Positions 1-9,215 of a DNA stretch of 64,000 nucleotides are shown here, one piece after another; the first letter of the stretch is position 1; each line of letters starts with the position of its first letter. Made by a program: the position numbers and the translations under genes. The notes beneath the pieces are model-generated. The model did not search any database and was not told where the DNA came from. It saw nothing but the letters and a program-made list of their open reading frames with translations. This DNA is from Prorocentrum cordatum (taxonomy: Eukaryota; Sar; Dinophyceae; Prorocentrales; Prorocentraceae), in the NCBI GenBank assembly GCA_963575745.1, contig CAUYUJ010001436.1:234120-298119 (forward strand), in the 5' to 3' direction.

Positions 1-140
1 CACACACACACACACACGCCCACGCCAACGCCCACAGTCACGCCCACGCCGACGCACTCGCCCACGCCCACGCCCACGCCCACGCACACGCACACGATCA
101 CGCACACACGCACACACGCGCGCACACACTCGCGTACACG
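1..140. repeat. (CA)n/(CACG)n simple sequence
   Basis: Alternating CA, CACG and CACGCC units fill the window edge. There is no coding signal. Confidence 0.9.
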
Positions 141-687
141 ATGGCACCCACGCACTTTATCCCGTCGCGGCGCGGCAATGGCGATCCGAGCGCGCGTCCG
201 AGCAACCCGGGCTACGGCGTTGCGAATTGTACCGCGTGCAAGAGAAAGGGAGATGGGGGGGGCGCGCACTCAAACGGCGGGGCCGCGGGGGGCGCGCGGG
301 GCGGTCGGGCTGCGGGGCAGCCCCTGGCAGCGGCCGCGGGGCGGCTTCGCGAACGCACCCAGGGGAGGGGCCGGCAGCCGCGGTGCGGGGCGGGCCCACC
401 ACGTGGGGCAGTGGGGAGGTGGCCGCCAAACGGGCAGGGCAGGCGAGAGGCGACGGCGCAGGCGGGCTGCGGAGGGCTGGGCGGGCGGACCAGCGCGGCG
501 CGGCGCCGCGCCGCGAGCGCGCATCGCCCCGAGGCTGAAGTCCAGTGGGGACCCCAATGGCGCCGCCAAGACAACAGGACCGAGACTTGGGCGGAAGTGG
601 TGGACCGCCGCAAGGGGACGTGCGGCGCGCTCTTCGTGGGAGGGAACAGGGCCTGCGATCGGGGGGGCGGAAAAGGGTCATGGCAAA
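141..687. other. GC-rich stretch, no gene recognised
   Basis: Very GC-rich sequence, open in several frames on both strands only because stop codons are rare at this composition. No family motif is visible and translations are dominated by Arg, Gly, Ala and Pro. It may be intron upstream of the exon-like block at 688. Confidence 0.4.
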
Positions 688-930
688 GGCGCCTACAACC
701 CGAGCGGCCACGACCCCTTTTGCCAGGCGTTCCTGGAGGAGCTGGCCACCCCGGATCACGACATCAGGCGCCTCTGCCGCAACCGGCGCCTGGATGTGCA
801 TTGGGACGCTGTCTGGCGGCAGCAGCAGATCAGACGCGCGCAGCAGACGTCCGGCAAGGGGCAGGGCGGCAAGAGGCAGAGCGAGCCCACCTGGCCCGCG
901 GGAGATCACTCCCGGCTGCGAGGCTGGTGA
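688..930 (+). CDS. Candidate terminal exon, unknown protein
   Basis: A plus-strand block of about 80 codons follows a possible acceptor AG at 687-688 and ends at TGA 928-930. Unlike its surroundings the translation is balanced (NPSGHDPFCQAFLEELATPD, then RRLCRNRRLDVHWDAVWRQQ), and nearly all codons end in G or C, as in the better-supported exons of this window. The tail becomes Gly/Lys/Gln-rich. No domain is recognised. The upstream exons would lie outside or near the window start. The stop could be intronic if the real donor lies earlier. Confidence 0.35.
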   Translation, partial: GAYNPSGHDPFCQAFLEELATPDHDIRRLCRNRRLDVHWDAVWRQQQIRRAQQTSGKGQGGKRQSEPTWPAGDHSRLRGW

Positions 931-1345
931 AGCACGGAGGCCCGGGCGGCCCTCGGGGCCGCGCCAGGGCCCGCAGCGCCGCGTGCGTGCAGGCGTCCAA
1001 CCCAGGCGTTCTGCACAAGTCTCCACCAGCAAGCGCACCAGTTAGGTGCTTCCGTTTGCCTGGTTGCGCCGGATCCGCGGGGGCTTTCCAACACAGGATA
1101 ATAAGATAAGACGGCACTGAGGACGACGTCCGGCCCGCCAGCTTGGAGCTCAGAAGAGCTCGAAAAACGTGCCGAAGAGCAGCGCGGCCACGTCAGCCAT
1201 CGCCCCGCACCTTCACCGGCACGCCGAGGGGGCCTCTGCTCACTCCCGCACCGGCGGAGCGCGCGCGCCCTGGCCGGCGGTGGTGATTCCACCTGCCTGG
1301 GCTCCAGCGTGGAGCACTCGCCCACCCGGCTGTGCTGACGACTGT
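931..1345. other. No gene seen
   Basis: GC-rich sequence with no supported reading frame and no recognised repeat. Confidence 0.4.
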
Positions 1346-1500
1346 GTGTGGAGGAGGAGGAGAAGGAGCAGGAGGAGGAGGAGGAGGAGGAGGAGGAGGA
1401 GGAGGAGGAGATGGAGGAGGAGGAGGAGGAGGAGGAGGAGGAGGAGGAGGAGGAGGAGGAGGAGGAGGAGGAGGAGGAGGAGGATGGGAGGAGGGGGAGG
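1346..1500. repeat. (GGA)n microsatellite
   Basis: About 50 nearly pure GGA units with one GAT interruption. Long frames across it translate to poly-Glu, poly-Gly or poly-Arg and are not genes. Confidence 0.95.
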
Positions 1501-2305
1501 CCTTCCAGGCCCAGGAGAGGCGGCCGCGCCCCCTGTGCCCCGCCAGCGAGCGCACCAGCCAGGTGCTGCGCTCTGCCGGGCTCTGCCCGCGGCGGCGCCT
1601 GCGCCCCTCCAGCCCAGGCCTCTGTTGCGGCAGGAGGCCGACTTTTTCGGCCGCGACCGCCTCGCCCAGAGCGCTGCCAGACCTGCGAGGTCACGCGGAT
1701 GACTTGGGGAGGGGGAGGCCGTGCAAGGTAGAGGCCCCGACGACACGGCACGTGCACCAACCTCCGGAGGTCCGCGGGGGTGTTTTTCTCAGAATCGGCG
1801 CTGGACCGCGCACCCCACGTCGGCGCGTGGGACGCGCGGGGGGCGTCGCCGGAGGAGCCGCCGCGAGTAGGAACTCAACCGTCCGGCGCCTCGAACAAGA
1901 ATCGAGGCGGCGGGTTTGTCGCCATTCTTGGCCTCCTGAGCCCAGAAGACGGCTCGACGCAAAGCTGGCCCTGGGGAAGGGGTCGAGAGATCCAGGGGCC
2001 CACGTGTCGAAGCAAACCACATCGCGGAAGGTGCGGGGATAGGGGTCCAGCGCCGAACAAAGATATCTGCGCTACCCTCCAAGCGTTTCGGCTCGTTTCT
2101 CCTCCTCCTCCTGCCCCTATCGCGCTTCTTTGCAGATGACCCCTCCCTGTCGCACCCCAGACGTGTTGGGGTAGGGCGGGCCCGGCGTTTCGCTTGAGAC
2201 TTCCTCACCAAAGATCCTGAAGCCTGAAACTCGCAACGGTAACAAGGATTGAGCACGAACCATATTTTTCGTGAAGGTCCTACGAGTAGGGAGAAGGAGG
2301 GAGGC
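1501..2305. other. Intergenic or intronic sequence with two dispersed repeats
   Basis: No gene is supported. Positions 1963-2010 hold a copy of a dispersed repeat that reads like SWPWGRGREIQGP on the plus strand (other copies near 5480, 11440, 15670 and 47320). Positions 2140-2225 are similar to 4663-4740 and share a core GGCGTTTCGCTTG.GACTTCCTCA. Confidence 0.45.
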
Positions 2306-2535
2306 GTAGCAGGAAGAGGAGGAGGAGGAGGAGGAGGAGGAGGAGGAGGAGGGGGAGGAGGAGGAGGAGGAGCAGGGAGGGATGAGGAGGAGGGAGGAGG
2401 AGGAGGAGGAGGAGGAGGAGGAGGAGGAGGTGGAGGAGGAGGAGGAGGAGGAGGAGGAGGAGGAGGAGGAGGAGGAGGGAGGAAGAGGAGGAGGAGGAGG
2501 AGGAGGAGGAGGAGGAGGAGGAGGAGGAGGAGGTG
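2306..2535. repeat. (GGA)n microsatellite
   Basis: Long GGA/GGAGGG tract lying just beyond the 3' end of the glucosidase II beta gene. Confidence 0.95.
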
Positions 2536-2590
2536 GGAGGAGAGGCAAGGAGGGGAGGAAACAGAGAACGAGGGGGAAGGGCGCCGCCGC

Positions 2591-2707
2591 TCAGAGCTCC
2601 TGGTGCACCGCCTCGTGCGGCCTCAGCGCGGCGGCCGCCGCGCCGTCGCCGTGACCCCCGAACTCGAAGAGTCTCGGGTCGCAGGCGGCGGGGTGTGCCA
2701 TCGTAGC
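2591..2707 (-). CDS. Glucosidase II beta subunit, last exon
   Basis: This exon encodes the final 38 residues and stop of the same protein as the exon at 3603-3965. It opens right after an AG acceptor at 2709-2708. It supplies the last cysteine of the MRH domain (MAHPAACDPR, matching the TPAxC position of the family), an Ala-rich tail, and the C-terminal tetrapeptide HQEL, a variant of the ER-retrieval signal HDEL/KDEL. Joining the previous exon at GAG with this one at GCT gives a phase-0 join, YYE then ATMAHPAAC. The ER-retention end fits glucosidase II beta, which holds the catalytic alpha subunit in the ER lumen. The assignment depends on the linked upstream exon and is strong in combination. 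Confidence 0.85.
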   Translation of the reverse strand, partial: ATMAHPAACDPRLFEFGGHGDGAAAAALRPHEAVHQEL

Positions 2708-3602
2708 CTCGCCGCAAGAGGGCCAAAGGGAGCAGGCAGGGAGGGGGGTCTGGACCTGCGGCGGGCTGTCTCGCTTGGTGGATGCCATGACAATTGACAC
2801 CCTAACAATCCGATCGTTAGATTAAACATGTGTTTGACTTGTCAGAGAAATGTTCAGACAATGTTTCAACCATGTTTTACATGTTTAGGACATGTTTACA
2901 ACATGTTTAAGACATCTGGAAATTACTTGGCAACGTGCTTCCTCTCCATTGATCGTCGTCCGCAAGTCTCGCTCCATCGCGGCCCTCTGCCCTTGATCTC
3001 GGCCCATCGGGGGTGGGGCCGTCCTCGGAGCTCTCCCCCGGGGGCACGCCGGAGGAGGGGCACCCGCGGCGGGAAAACCACGGTTGCCGGAGGCAGGTGG
3101 TCGAGGCCTCTCTGGGGCGCCACGCGGGCGAGGCAAAACGCATCGTCCGGATGCCGGGGGACAGGGGGCAGGGGGGATGAGGGAGGACGAGGAGGATGAC
3201 GCATCGTCCGGATGACGGGGGAGGAGGGAGGATGAGGAGGACGAAGAGGACAGAGGAGGATGAGGAGGATGAGAATGAGGGGGGGGTGCGAGAGACACGC
3301 ATCGTCCGGATGACGGGGGGGAGGAGGGAGGACGGGGAGGATGAGGAGGAAACAGGGACGAGGGTTTTTTGTTTTTGCTCCCTCCCATCAGATCTTTTGG
3401 ATGCAGTCGGACGTTTGTCGGCGGCTCCCTGCAGGTTTTACCTGCTGTCGGAGGTTTCGCGGTCTCTGGGCAGGGAGGGAGGAGGGGGACGGGGAGGGGG
3501 AGAAATGGGTGAGGAGGGAGAGGGGCCTAGGTGGGAGTAAGGGCACGGGAAGTAGGGCGGGGAGGCGGCAGAGGGTGAAGGAGGAAGCGGCGGAGCTGCG
3601 GC
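2708..3602 (-). other. Intron between the last two glucosidase II beta exons
   Basis: Inferred intron of 895 bp. Both boundaries carry the pentamer GAGGC (minus strand): exon end GAG then GC at the donor side, and GAG then GCTACG at the acceptor side. The intron is therefore bounded by a direct repeat and the exact splice point is ambiguous, with GC as an apparent donor dinucleotide. Inside it are a cluster of ACATGTTT-type palindromes (2825-2920) and three copies of a CGCATCGTCCGGATG motif (about 3139, 3200 and 3298) in GGA-rich DNA. Confidence 0.75.
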
Positions 3603-3965
3603 CTCGTAGTAGCACTGGGAAGGCTCTTTGATCGCCTCCAGCTTCAAGGCCTCGCCGCACTCGAAGGTGACGCGGACGGACCGCTTCCTCCCGTGGGTGC
3701 ACCTGGACCCCCCCTCGTAGACTGCGGCGTGAGCGTGATCGCTGTCCCAGCCTGACCACGACCCCAGCTTCGTCGAGCCTTGGTGGGCGTCGCCGAACAC
3801 GCAAATCTTGTACATGTACTTCTCAAACCTGCCCTCGCCGCACCGCTCCGCGAACAGGCCGTACGCCGCCCGCCCGCCGTCGAAGTCGGTGGCTATTTTG
3901 GCCTCCAGCTCCTGGACCTCCTCTGGATTCCAGAACTCCGCGGCCCCGAGCACTCGGCTGCCCCA
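3603..3965 (-). CDS. Glucosidase II beta subunit, MRH-domain exon
   Basis: This 121-codon phase-0 exon carries most of a mannose-6-phosphate receptor homology (MRH) domain of the PRKCSH/GTB1 family. Visible motifs in order are YGLFAERCGEGRFEKYMYKI with CVFGDAHQ, LGSWSGW, YEGGSRCTHGRKRSVRV, TFECGE and EPSQCYYE. The family's glycan-binding Gln, Arg, Glu and Tyr and the paired cysteines are all present at the expected places. The protein is the non-catalytic subunit of ER glucosidase II; its MRH domain binds mannose on N-glycans and directs trimming of glucose from folding glycoproteins. The acceptor is taken as CTCAAG/TGG because it keeps phase 0, but a nearby CAG is possible. The N-terminal half (LDLa-like, coiled coil) is not seen upstream to 7.6 kb and may be distant. 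Confidence 0.88.
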
Positions 3966-4379
3966 CTTGAGCAACAACAAAAGAAGAGTCTTACGCGAGA
4001 TATCATAAAGACCTTACGCCGCGGCATACGCGGGTCGCCAGCGCGGTACATCGCGTGGAGAAGGGGGCGCTGACGTGCAACCTTGGGGCGGCTTTCTCAG
4101 AAGCACGGGGGGCTTCTGGGAAGGCAGGAAGCTCCTTAGAAGCTATCCTGGCTTCGTAGAAGCCCCCCTGGAGGCTTGGAAGGCCCGTCGGGGACATCCT
4201 GTAGCACTGAGAAGGCACCGTAGAACCCGTACACCCTGTCCCCGAACTTTGAAGGGCATGGGCCCTTCGGGTTGGGTTGGGGTGGTGTGGCGAGTAGCCA
4301 GCCAGGCCAGCCAACCCGCCAAGCGTCCAGCGCCGCGTCCGCCCCCCCGTTGGCTCCCTGGTGTCGCGCCTCCCCCGCC
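3966..4379. other. Upstream intron with AGAAGC-type repeats
   Basis: Probably intron of the glucosidase II beta gene. Positions 4085-4200 contain degenerate TTCTCAGAAG/GGCTTCT units similar to 19440-19600. No further exon was identified. Confidence 0.45.
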
Positions 4380-4640
4380 GGCTGCCCCTCCTCCGCCTCC
4401 TCCTCCTCCTCCTCCTCCTCCTCCTCCTCCTCCTCCTCTTCCTCTTCCTCTCCTCCTCCTCCTCTTCCTTCTCCTCCTCTTCCTTCTCCTCTTTCTCCTC
4501 CTCCTCCTCCTCCACTTCCTCCTCTTCCTCATCCTCCTGCTCCTCCTCCTGTTTCTCTTCCTCCTCCTCCTCCTTCTTCTCCTCCGCCTCCTCCTCTTCC
4601 TCCCGCCCCAGCTCCTCCTCCTCCTCCCCCTCTCCTCCTC
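4380..4640. repeat. (CTC)n microsatellite
   Basis: Long imperfect CTC/CTT tract. Frames through it are poly-Ser, poly-Leu or poly-Pro and were discarded. Confidence 0.95.
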
Positions 4641-4662
4641 CACCCCTCTTCATTATACATAA

Positions 4663-4740
4663 CCCTTCCTGTCTCATCCCAAGACGTGTCGGTAGGGCGG
4701 GCCAGGCGTTTCGCTTGCGACTTCCTCATCATTCAGGATT
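4663..4740. repeat. Dispersed repeat, second copy of 2140-2225
   Basis: Shares about 75 bp with 2140-2225, including TAGGGCGGGCC and GGCGTTTCGCTTG. Both copies sit next to GGA/CTC microsatellites. Confidence 0.7.
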
Positions 4741-4749
4741 CCGCAGCTA

Positions 4750-5020
4750 GAGATGTGGAGCTGCTTCAGGGATGGATGGCGGGCCGTTTTGAAAAAATGC
4801 GGCTCTCGCCTGAGCGCCGCGAGCACCAGTCTTAAAACTTTGCGGCAGCTTCATGGATGGAGGGCGGCCCGCTTTCAAAATGTGGCTCTCGCCTGGGCGC
4901 CACGCACATTCGTCGTACAGTTTGCAACAGCTCTTGAGATGGAGGGCGGGTCGTTTTCAAAATGTGGCTCTCGCCTGAGCGCCGCGCGCATTTGTCTCAC
5001 ACTGTTGCAGCTGTTTGATG
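4750..5020. repeat. Tandem repeat, about 83 bp, three units
   Basis: Units begin near 4773, 4856 and 4938 with GGATGGAGGGCGG and share TTTCAAAATGTGGCTCTCGC. A related piece occurs at about 13600-13650. Confidence 0.8.
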
Positions 5021-5029
5021 GATTCGTAT

Positions 5030-5235
5030 CGTTGGAGTCCCAGGAATGGCGTCCTGTCGCGATTTAGGACTGTCAGGGTGCAACACTCGCGTTGGTTCAC
5101 GGTGCTGAAATCCCAAGAAACGGTGTTCTGCCACGACTTGCGATTGTCAAGATGCAATACTCTCATCGGTTCTGGGCGTTGAAGTCCCAGGAACGGGATC
5201 TTGGCACGATTGACGATTCTAAGACGGTTGTCTTC
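5030..5235. repeat. Tandem repeat, about 74 bp, three units
   Basis: Units start near 5037, 5110 and 5184 with TCCCAGGAA.GG and end in degenerate ACTCTCGTTGGTTC-like sequence. The array follows the 83-bp array almost directly. Confidence 0.75.
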
Positions 5236-5342
5236 CAATGGGGCACTTGCCGCAATGCGAAAAAAATCTTGTTGGGCCTGTGAAGGGGGAGCGTAGAGGG
5301 AGGGTTTATTTCAACATCGTTGGTGCGGTTTGGGTTTACACT

Positions 5343-5697
5343 TGTCCTCCTCCTCCTCCTCCTCCTCCTCATCCTCCTCCTGCTCCTCCTCTTCCTCCCG
5401 AGCACCTCCTCCGCCGCCTCCTCGACAACTCCGCCACCTCCTCCCTCAGACATCCGATGTCTTGATGTGTTCGATACGGGGTCCCCGGGAGTCGCCCCTT
5501 CCCCAGTGCCGGTTGTTGATCCCGCGGCATTTTTTTAAGCTCCTAGGTCCAGCGTGGGGCACCAAAGGCCGAAAACGGCCATGAACATTCCGTAGTGCCA
5601 TTTTTCACGACGCGAACATGTCTGGGTCTCCTCCTCCTCCTTCTCCTCCTCCTCCTCCTCCTCCTCCTTCTCCTCCTCCTCCTCCTCCTCCTCCCTC
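5343..5697. repeat. Two (CTC)n tracts flanking unique sequence
   Basis: CTC tracts at 5343-5450 and 5625-5697. Between them, at about 5478-5515, is a minus-oriented copy of the WPWGKG-like dispersed repeat. Confidence 0.85.
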
Positions 5698-6652
5698 CTA
5701 TTTTGGACAAAGAAGATCCGCCAGCGTGCCTTGAGCACGAAGTAAGTTGAGTGCACGAATAGGCATTGAAGGATCCTGGAATTCTTGAGGGCCCAGACCG
5801 TCAGTTTGCCGGGATTCCCGGGCGTGCCCAGGATTCTTGCGCATGAGCCTCACAGACGCGCATCCCGTCCAAAACGACGCGCACATCCACCAGAGCGGGC
5901 CCAACGAGGTCCCAAGAACCCCCAAGACGGGATAACACAACGCAGCCTCAAGACAGCTCAAGAAGTCCCCATGACGCTTCAAGAAAGCTCCTAGCGGACC
6001 TCCAAGGTGGCATCCAAAGGCCACTTCGGCTTTTGATGGATTTCCGCGCCGGTTCTCGCCTTTCCTAACCTCCGAACGCCAAAGGGGGCATCCAGCCCGG
6101 CCGAAAACTAGCCAAGAGGCACCCTGGAGAGCACCAGGACGGCCCACGGGCCTATTGGAAGGGCCCAGGAGGCCTCCAGGACGACCCGAAGAGGGGCCCC
6201 AAAGGGGGGAACACGAAGCGACGTTTGGCGGGCTCCAGAAACCCTGTAACCACAAATGTGGCCATCTCGTGGGGGCACACCTTTTACTCCCGCCGGCTTC
6301 CGCTGGCCCGATTTTACCCCCGCTGCCTTCCGCCGCTCTTTCGCCGCCTTCCGCCGAAGGCCAGGCCCTTCCCGGAGCGCCTCGCGTGTGGACCGTGCGG
6401 AGGCCACGCGCCTGATGCACACGCGGAAGCAAGGGGTGCCTAGCCGTAGTAGAAGGGCCGGCCGCGGGAGAGACATCCGGTTGCGCGCGTGCCCAGCTCT
6501 CGCCTAGGCCGGCCGCATCATGTGTGCCCCGCTTCTTGGTGACCCTCTGCCTCCTCCGCCCGAGGGGACGGGCGGGGGCCCAGGCCCCCGACGCCGCGGC
6601 TTTGTCAGCGCGTGGGCCCCTGGAGGCCTGGGCCGGTCCCTCAGGATCAGCA
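5698..6652. other. Degenerate CCAAGA-type repeat DNA, no gene supported
   Basis: Much of 5780-6240 consists of loose GGCCCCAAGAGG/CTCAAGA units. A short minus-strand peptide (SMPIRALNLLRAQGTLADLL, near 5700-5790) looks mildly protein-like but has no other support. Confidence 0.4.
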
Positions 6653-6691
6653 CCGAGGAGGAGGAGGAGGAGGAGGAGGAGGAGGAGGAGG
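6653..6691. repeat. (GAG)n tract abutting an assembly gap
   Basis: Pure GAG units run directly into the N run. The true array length is unknown. Confidence 0.95.
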
Positions 6692-6791
6692 NNNNNNNNN
6701 NNNNNNNNNNNNNNNNNNNNNNNNNNNNNNNNNNNNNNNNNNNNNNNNNNNNNNNNNNNNNNNNNNNNNNNNNNNNNNNNNNNNNNNNNNN
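6692..6791. other. Assembly gap, 100 N
   Basis: Exactly 100 N, a conventional placeholder. Translations across it are meaningless. Confidence 0.99.
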
Positions 6792-6929
6792 CCCAGGAGG
6801 CCCCCAAAGGCGCACAGTGAGCCCCGAAGAGGCGCCAGAGAGGCCCAGGAGAGTCCCAAGAGGCGCCCAAAGAGCACCCCAAGATGGCAAACCAAATGCT
6901 TTTCCTGAAGTTTTTTAATTTTTGTTCGT
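6792..6929. other. Short CCAAGA-type repeat stretch
   Basis: Degenerate CCCAAGAGGC units, then a T-rich spacer. No gene. Confidence 0.5.
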
Positions 6930-6936
6930 CGTCCTT

Positions 6937-6978
<42 letters not shown>

Positions 6979-6987
6979 CTCGTCGCC

Positions 6988-7021
<34 letters not shown>

Positions 7022-7050
7022 TCGTCGTCGTTGTCGTCGTCGTCCCCATT
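6930..7050. repeat. (GTC)n/(GCC GTC)n microsatellite
   Basis: Runs of TCG/GTC with a hexamer segment GCCGTC in the middle. Confidence 0.95.
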
Positions 7051-7204
7051 CAGGGTCGGCTGCACTGGCTGTAAGTCCTTCGCATTCGACAGGACTTCCG
7101 GCCAGTGCCCACGCTGATCCCGAAGCCACGCTGTTGCTACAGAAACCGTCGCTGGGATTCCTCAAGCCCCAGCGTTGAGCGCCAGAACATGTCCCCACTG
7201 AGTT

Positions 7205-7361
7205 TAGGTCGGGCGTGTCCCACTACAGGCGGATTCTGGACGAAACGTAAAAACTAGTCAAAAGATATACCCAAAATGTTCAAAAATAGTCAAGGCATCG
7301 TCCCCATACCGTTTTTTGAATGTTTTTGAATTTCCTCCTGTAGAAGGACAGGCCCGACTTA
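7205..7361. mobile_element. Short inverted-repeat element, family A, copy 1
   Basis: About 157 bp bounded by imperfect terminal inverted repeats. The left end is TAGGTCGGGCGTGTCCCACT followed by ACAGG; the right end is the complement, CCTGTAGAAGGACAGG then CCCGACTTA. The interior is A/T-rich with AAAATAGTC-like motifs. It has no coding capacity. Related copies occur at 11663, 15497 and 20063. The structure suggests a non-autonomous MITE-like element; I cannot name the family. Confidence 0.75.
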
Positions 7362-7650
7362 ACCCTGAGTCCCAGGTCGCGCGACTGGAAACGAAGAATC
7401 GCCGACGGTCAGAGCCTGGGTCGTGACCACGAGGTTGATGCTACTTGCAGTAGGCGCATACTGTAATACATTTTTTTCCCACCAGAGGCAGAAGGGTCTA
7501 AATCGCTGATTGTCTGACGCCCATCTCGCTGGGCAGGCGCTTGTTAAAAACCTGTCACTAATCTTCGCCCTGGAGTGCGGATGACTTGAACGGGTAAGTC
7601 ATAAGACTGCAGGAAAAGATGCGCCTGGCCGCGCGCCTGGAGGAGGCCAT
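7362..7650. other. 3' flank of the plastid protein gene
   Basis: Sequence of balanced composition downstream of the minus-strand gene at 7651-8070. It presumably includes that gene's 3' UTR. No repeat is recognised. Confidence 0.4.
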
Positions 7651-8070
7651 CTACTTATTGATGTACTCCTTGGCCCCATAGTTGTACTGCTGCTGATTGG
7701 TCTCCACCTCCATGCCCACGAACTTGCCGGTCACGATCGGCTTGGCGTCCGGGTTGGTGGTGGTGCCGTAGGGCGTGTTGTACTTGAGCGCGGCGTTCTT
7801 CAGCACGGCACCATAGAAGACGATGGCGAACGCGCACAGTGCCCAGTACAGCGGGCTGATGCCGTAGAAGACGTCGAAGTACTCCTTGCCGTTGTACGTG
7901 AACGCGTGGGCCGCCTCGGGCGCGGCAGCGGCGAGCGCGCCGACCGCCGCCAGCGCGTCGCCGCGCAGGGCGGGGCCTCGCGGGGCGGGCACGAAGGCGC
8001 GGGCGCCCTGGCGGGCGGCGCAGGCGCAGGCCGCGAGCACGCAGGCCGTGGCGAGGGCGGAGCGGGCCAT
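7651..8070 (-). CDS. Plastid-targeted small thylakoid membrane protein
   Basis: A 139-residue protein. The frame is open further upstream, but ATG 8070 is chosen because it starts a classic targeting leader. Residues 1-22 are a hydrophobic ER signal (MARSALATACVLAACACAA). It is followed by FVPAP, the Phe-led motif marking the transit peptide in red-lineage complex plastids. A second Ala-rich hydrophobic stretch then ends AHA before FTYNGKEYF, like a thylakoid-transfer cleavage site. The mature part (about 83 residues) has one membrane span (SPLYWALCAFAIVFYGAVL) and a polar Tyr/Asn/Gln-rich tail ending YINK. An AG lies a few bases before ATG, suitable for spliced-leader trans-splicing. The size and topology resemble a minor photosystem or cytochrome b6f subunit, but I do not recognise the family. 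Confidence 0.85.
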   Translation of the reverse strand: MARSALATACVLAACACAARQGARAFVPAPRGPALRGDALAAVGALAAAAPEAAHAFTYNGKEYFDVFYGISPLYWALCAFAIVFYGAVLKNAALKYNTPYGTTTNPDAKPIVTGKFVGMEVETNQQQYNYGAKEYINK

Positions 8071-8469
8071 TCTTCTCCGCGGGGCTTCCGGCGGTGCCTG
8101 GGGGGCGGCGGGGCGCGCGGACGAGCGGAGCTTGAACCAGCCGGGCCTGGGCCAGCACGGCCAGGGACGCAGACGAGAAGGCGTCTTGGCCTCGGAGGTC
8201 CGGGGGCACACGCGACGTCGATCTCCGAGCTCCGTGGGGCGCCCCGGAGCTTCTGCGGGCCCCCTTGGGCCATCGAGGGACAAGAGAGTTCAGCGGGGCA
8301 CCCGCTGGCAGGCTGGTTTCTCGTCTACTCTACCGTGCCTGCTGTGCCTGCGAGTTTCTCAACTGGATGCCCAAAGGTCTCACAAGCCTGCTGACCTGGG
8401 CGAGAGCGAGGGGGCGGAGAGGATGGGTGAGGGGAGGTGAGGGCAGGGGCAGGGCCAGGGGAGGCAGGC
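8071..8469. other. 5' flank of the plastid protein gene
   Basis: GC-rich, no gene recognised. The reading frame of the plastid protein stays open here to about 8283 but the residues look like random GC-rich translation. Confidence 0.4.
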
Positions 8470-8474
8470 GGGTC

Positions 8475-8538
8475 CTTGCAGATCTGTTTGATGTGGCCCA
8501 ACAGCGCGTCGTCCCAGGCCTTCACCGTGTGGAACAGC
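8475..8538 (-). CDS. Candidate short internal exon
   Basis: On the minus strand, after an acceptor CCAG at about 8542-8539, codons read LFHTVKAWDDALLGHIKQIC then K, with almost exclusively G or C in third positions. The surrounding sequence is CT-rich and non-coding in character. The donor side is ambiguous (AAG followed by GACCCG). The exon would be about 64 bp, very short but within the dinoflagellate range. It may belong with the candidate at 9130-9215. No family is recognised. Confidence 0.35.
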
Positions 8539-8559
8539 CTGGCCAGCAGAGGCTGTGGA

Positions 8560-8935
8560 GGAGGCTTCCCCTCCCCATCTCGCCCCGCCGCGCTCCGCCG
8601 CGCTCTCCCCATGCCCTCCCCCGCCTCGCTCCCCACGCCTCCTCGCCCCTTCACCTCGCCCTCGCCCCCCCCCCCCTCTGCTCTCCACACCTCCCTCCAC
8701 CTCTCCCTCCCGTCCCCGCCGCACCCCCCCACTCCCCTTGCCCTTGCCCCCGCCGTCACCGATCTCCAGAGCCCCCCAGCGGCTTCCGCCTGGAGGCCCT
8801 CGGGGGCCCGAGAGAAGATGAGCTCGACCCTCCCCTCGCTGACCCAGAGCCATCCCCATCAGAAGGGGATAGAAAGCAAGCCAGAAGCAGAGAGCCAGAA
8901 AGCAGTGGAAGAGAAAGAGAAAGTGAGAAGCCAGA
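8560..8935. repeat. CT-rich then GA-rich low-complexity DNA
   Basis: CTCC/CCCT-rich sequence from 8560 to 8760, then an AGAAG/AGAGA-rich part from 8865 to 8935. No gene. Confidence 0.7.
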
Positions 8936-9129
8936 GTAATAGAGAGGAGCCCATCCCCATCCTCGCCCACTCTTTCTGCTGCTGCCTTCTGCCCTGCCTT
9001 CTCCGCTCGGACATGCGCGCCCCTTGCCACTTCCTGCTTTCCCTGGCACTTCACCGCTCGAAGTTGCCGGACGCTATCCACACTGCCCAGTCGTCTCCGC
9101 GGGGGCCTCCGCAGGCCTCCTCGCGCCCT

Positions 9130-9215
9130 GCAGGCCCCCCCACCCCCGAGCTGGCGGGCGTCCTGAGCAGCGCCCGGACCAGCTCCGCCATGATGGCGTC
9201 CACGCCTCGGCCGTT
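9130..9215 (-). CDS. Possible exon, unknown
   Basis: Minus-strand codons read GRGVDAIMAELVRALLRTPA, with GC-ending codons and an amphipathic look, inside otherwise unremarkable sequence. No boundaries can be set with confidence. It could join the candidate exon at 8475-8538 in one gene. Confidence 0.22.

Noticed and set aside
1346-2535. Long frames giving poly-Glu, poly-Gly, poly-Ser or poly-Leu proteins
   Set aside because: They are translations of GGA/CTC microsatellites; the same applies to similar frames at 4.4, 10.2, 14.6, 18.6, 20.6, 42.2, 55.6, 56.3 and 58.5 kb.
8071-8283. N-terminal extension of the plastid protein by 71 residues
   Set aside because: The extension is Pro/Arg-rich and would bury the ER signal peptide that starts at ATG 8070.
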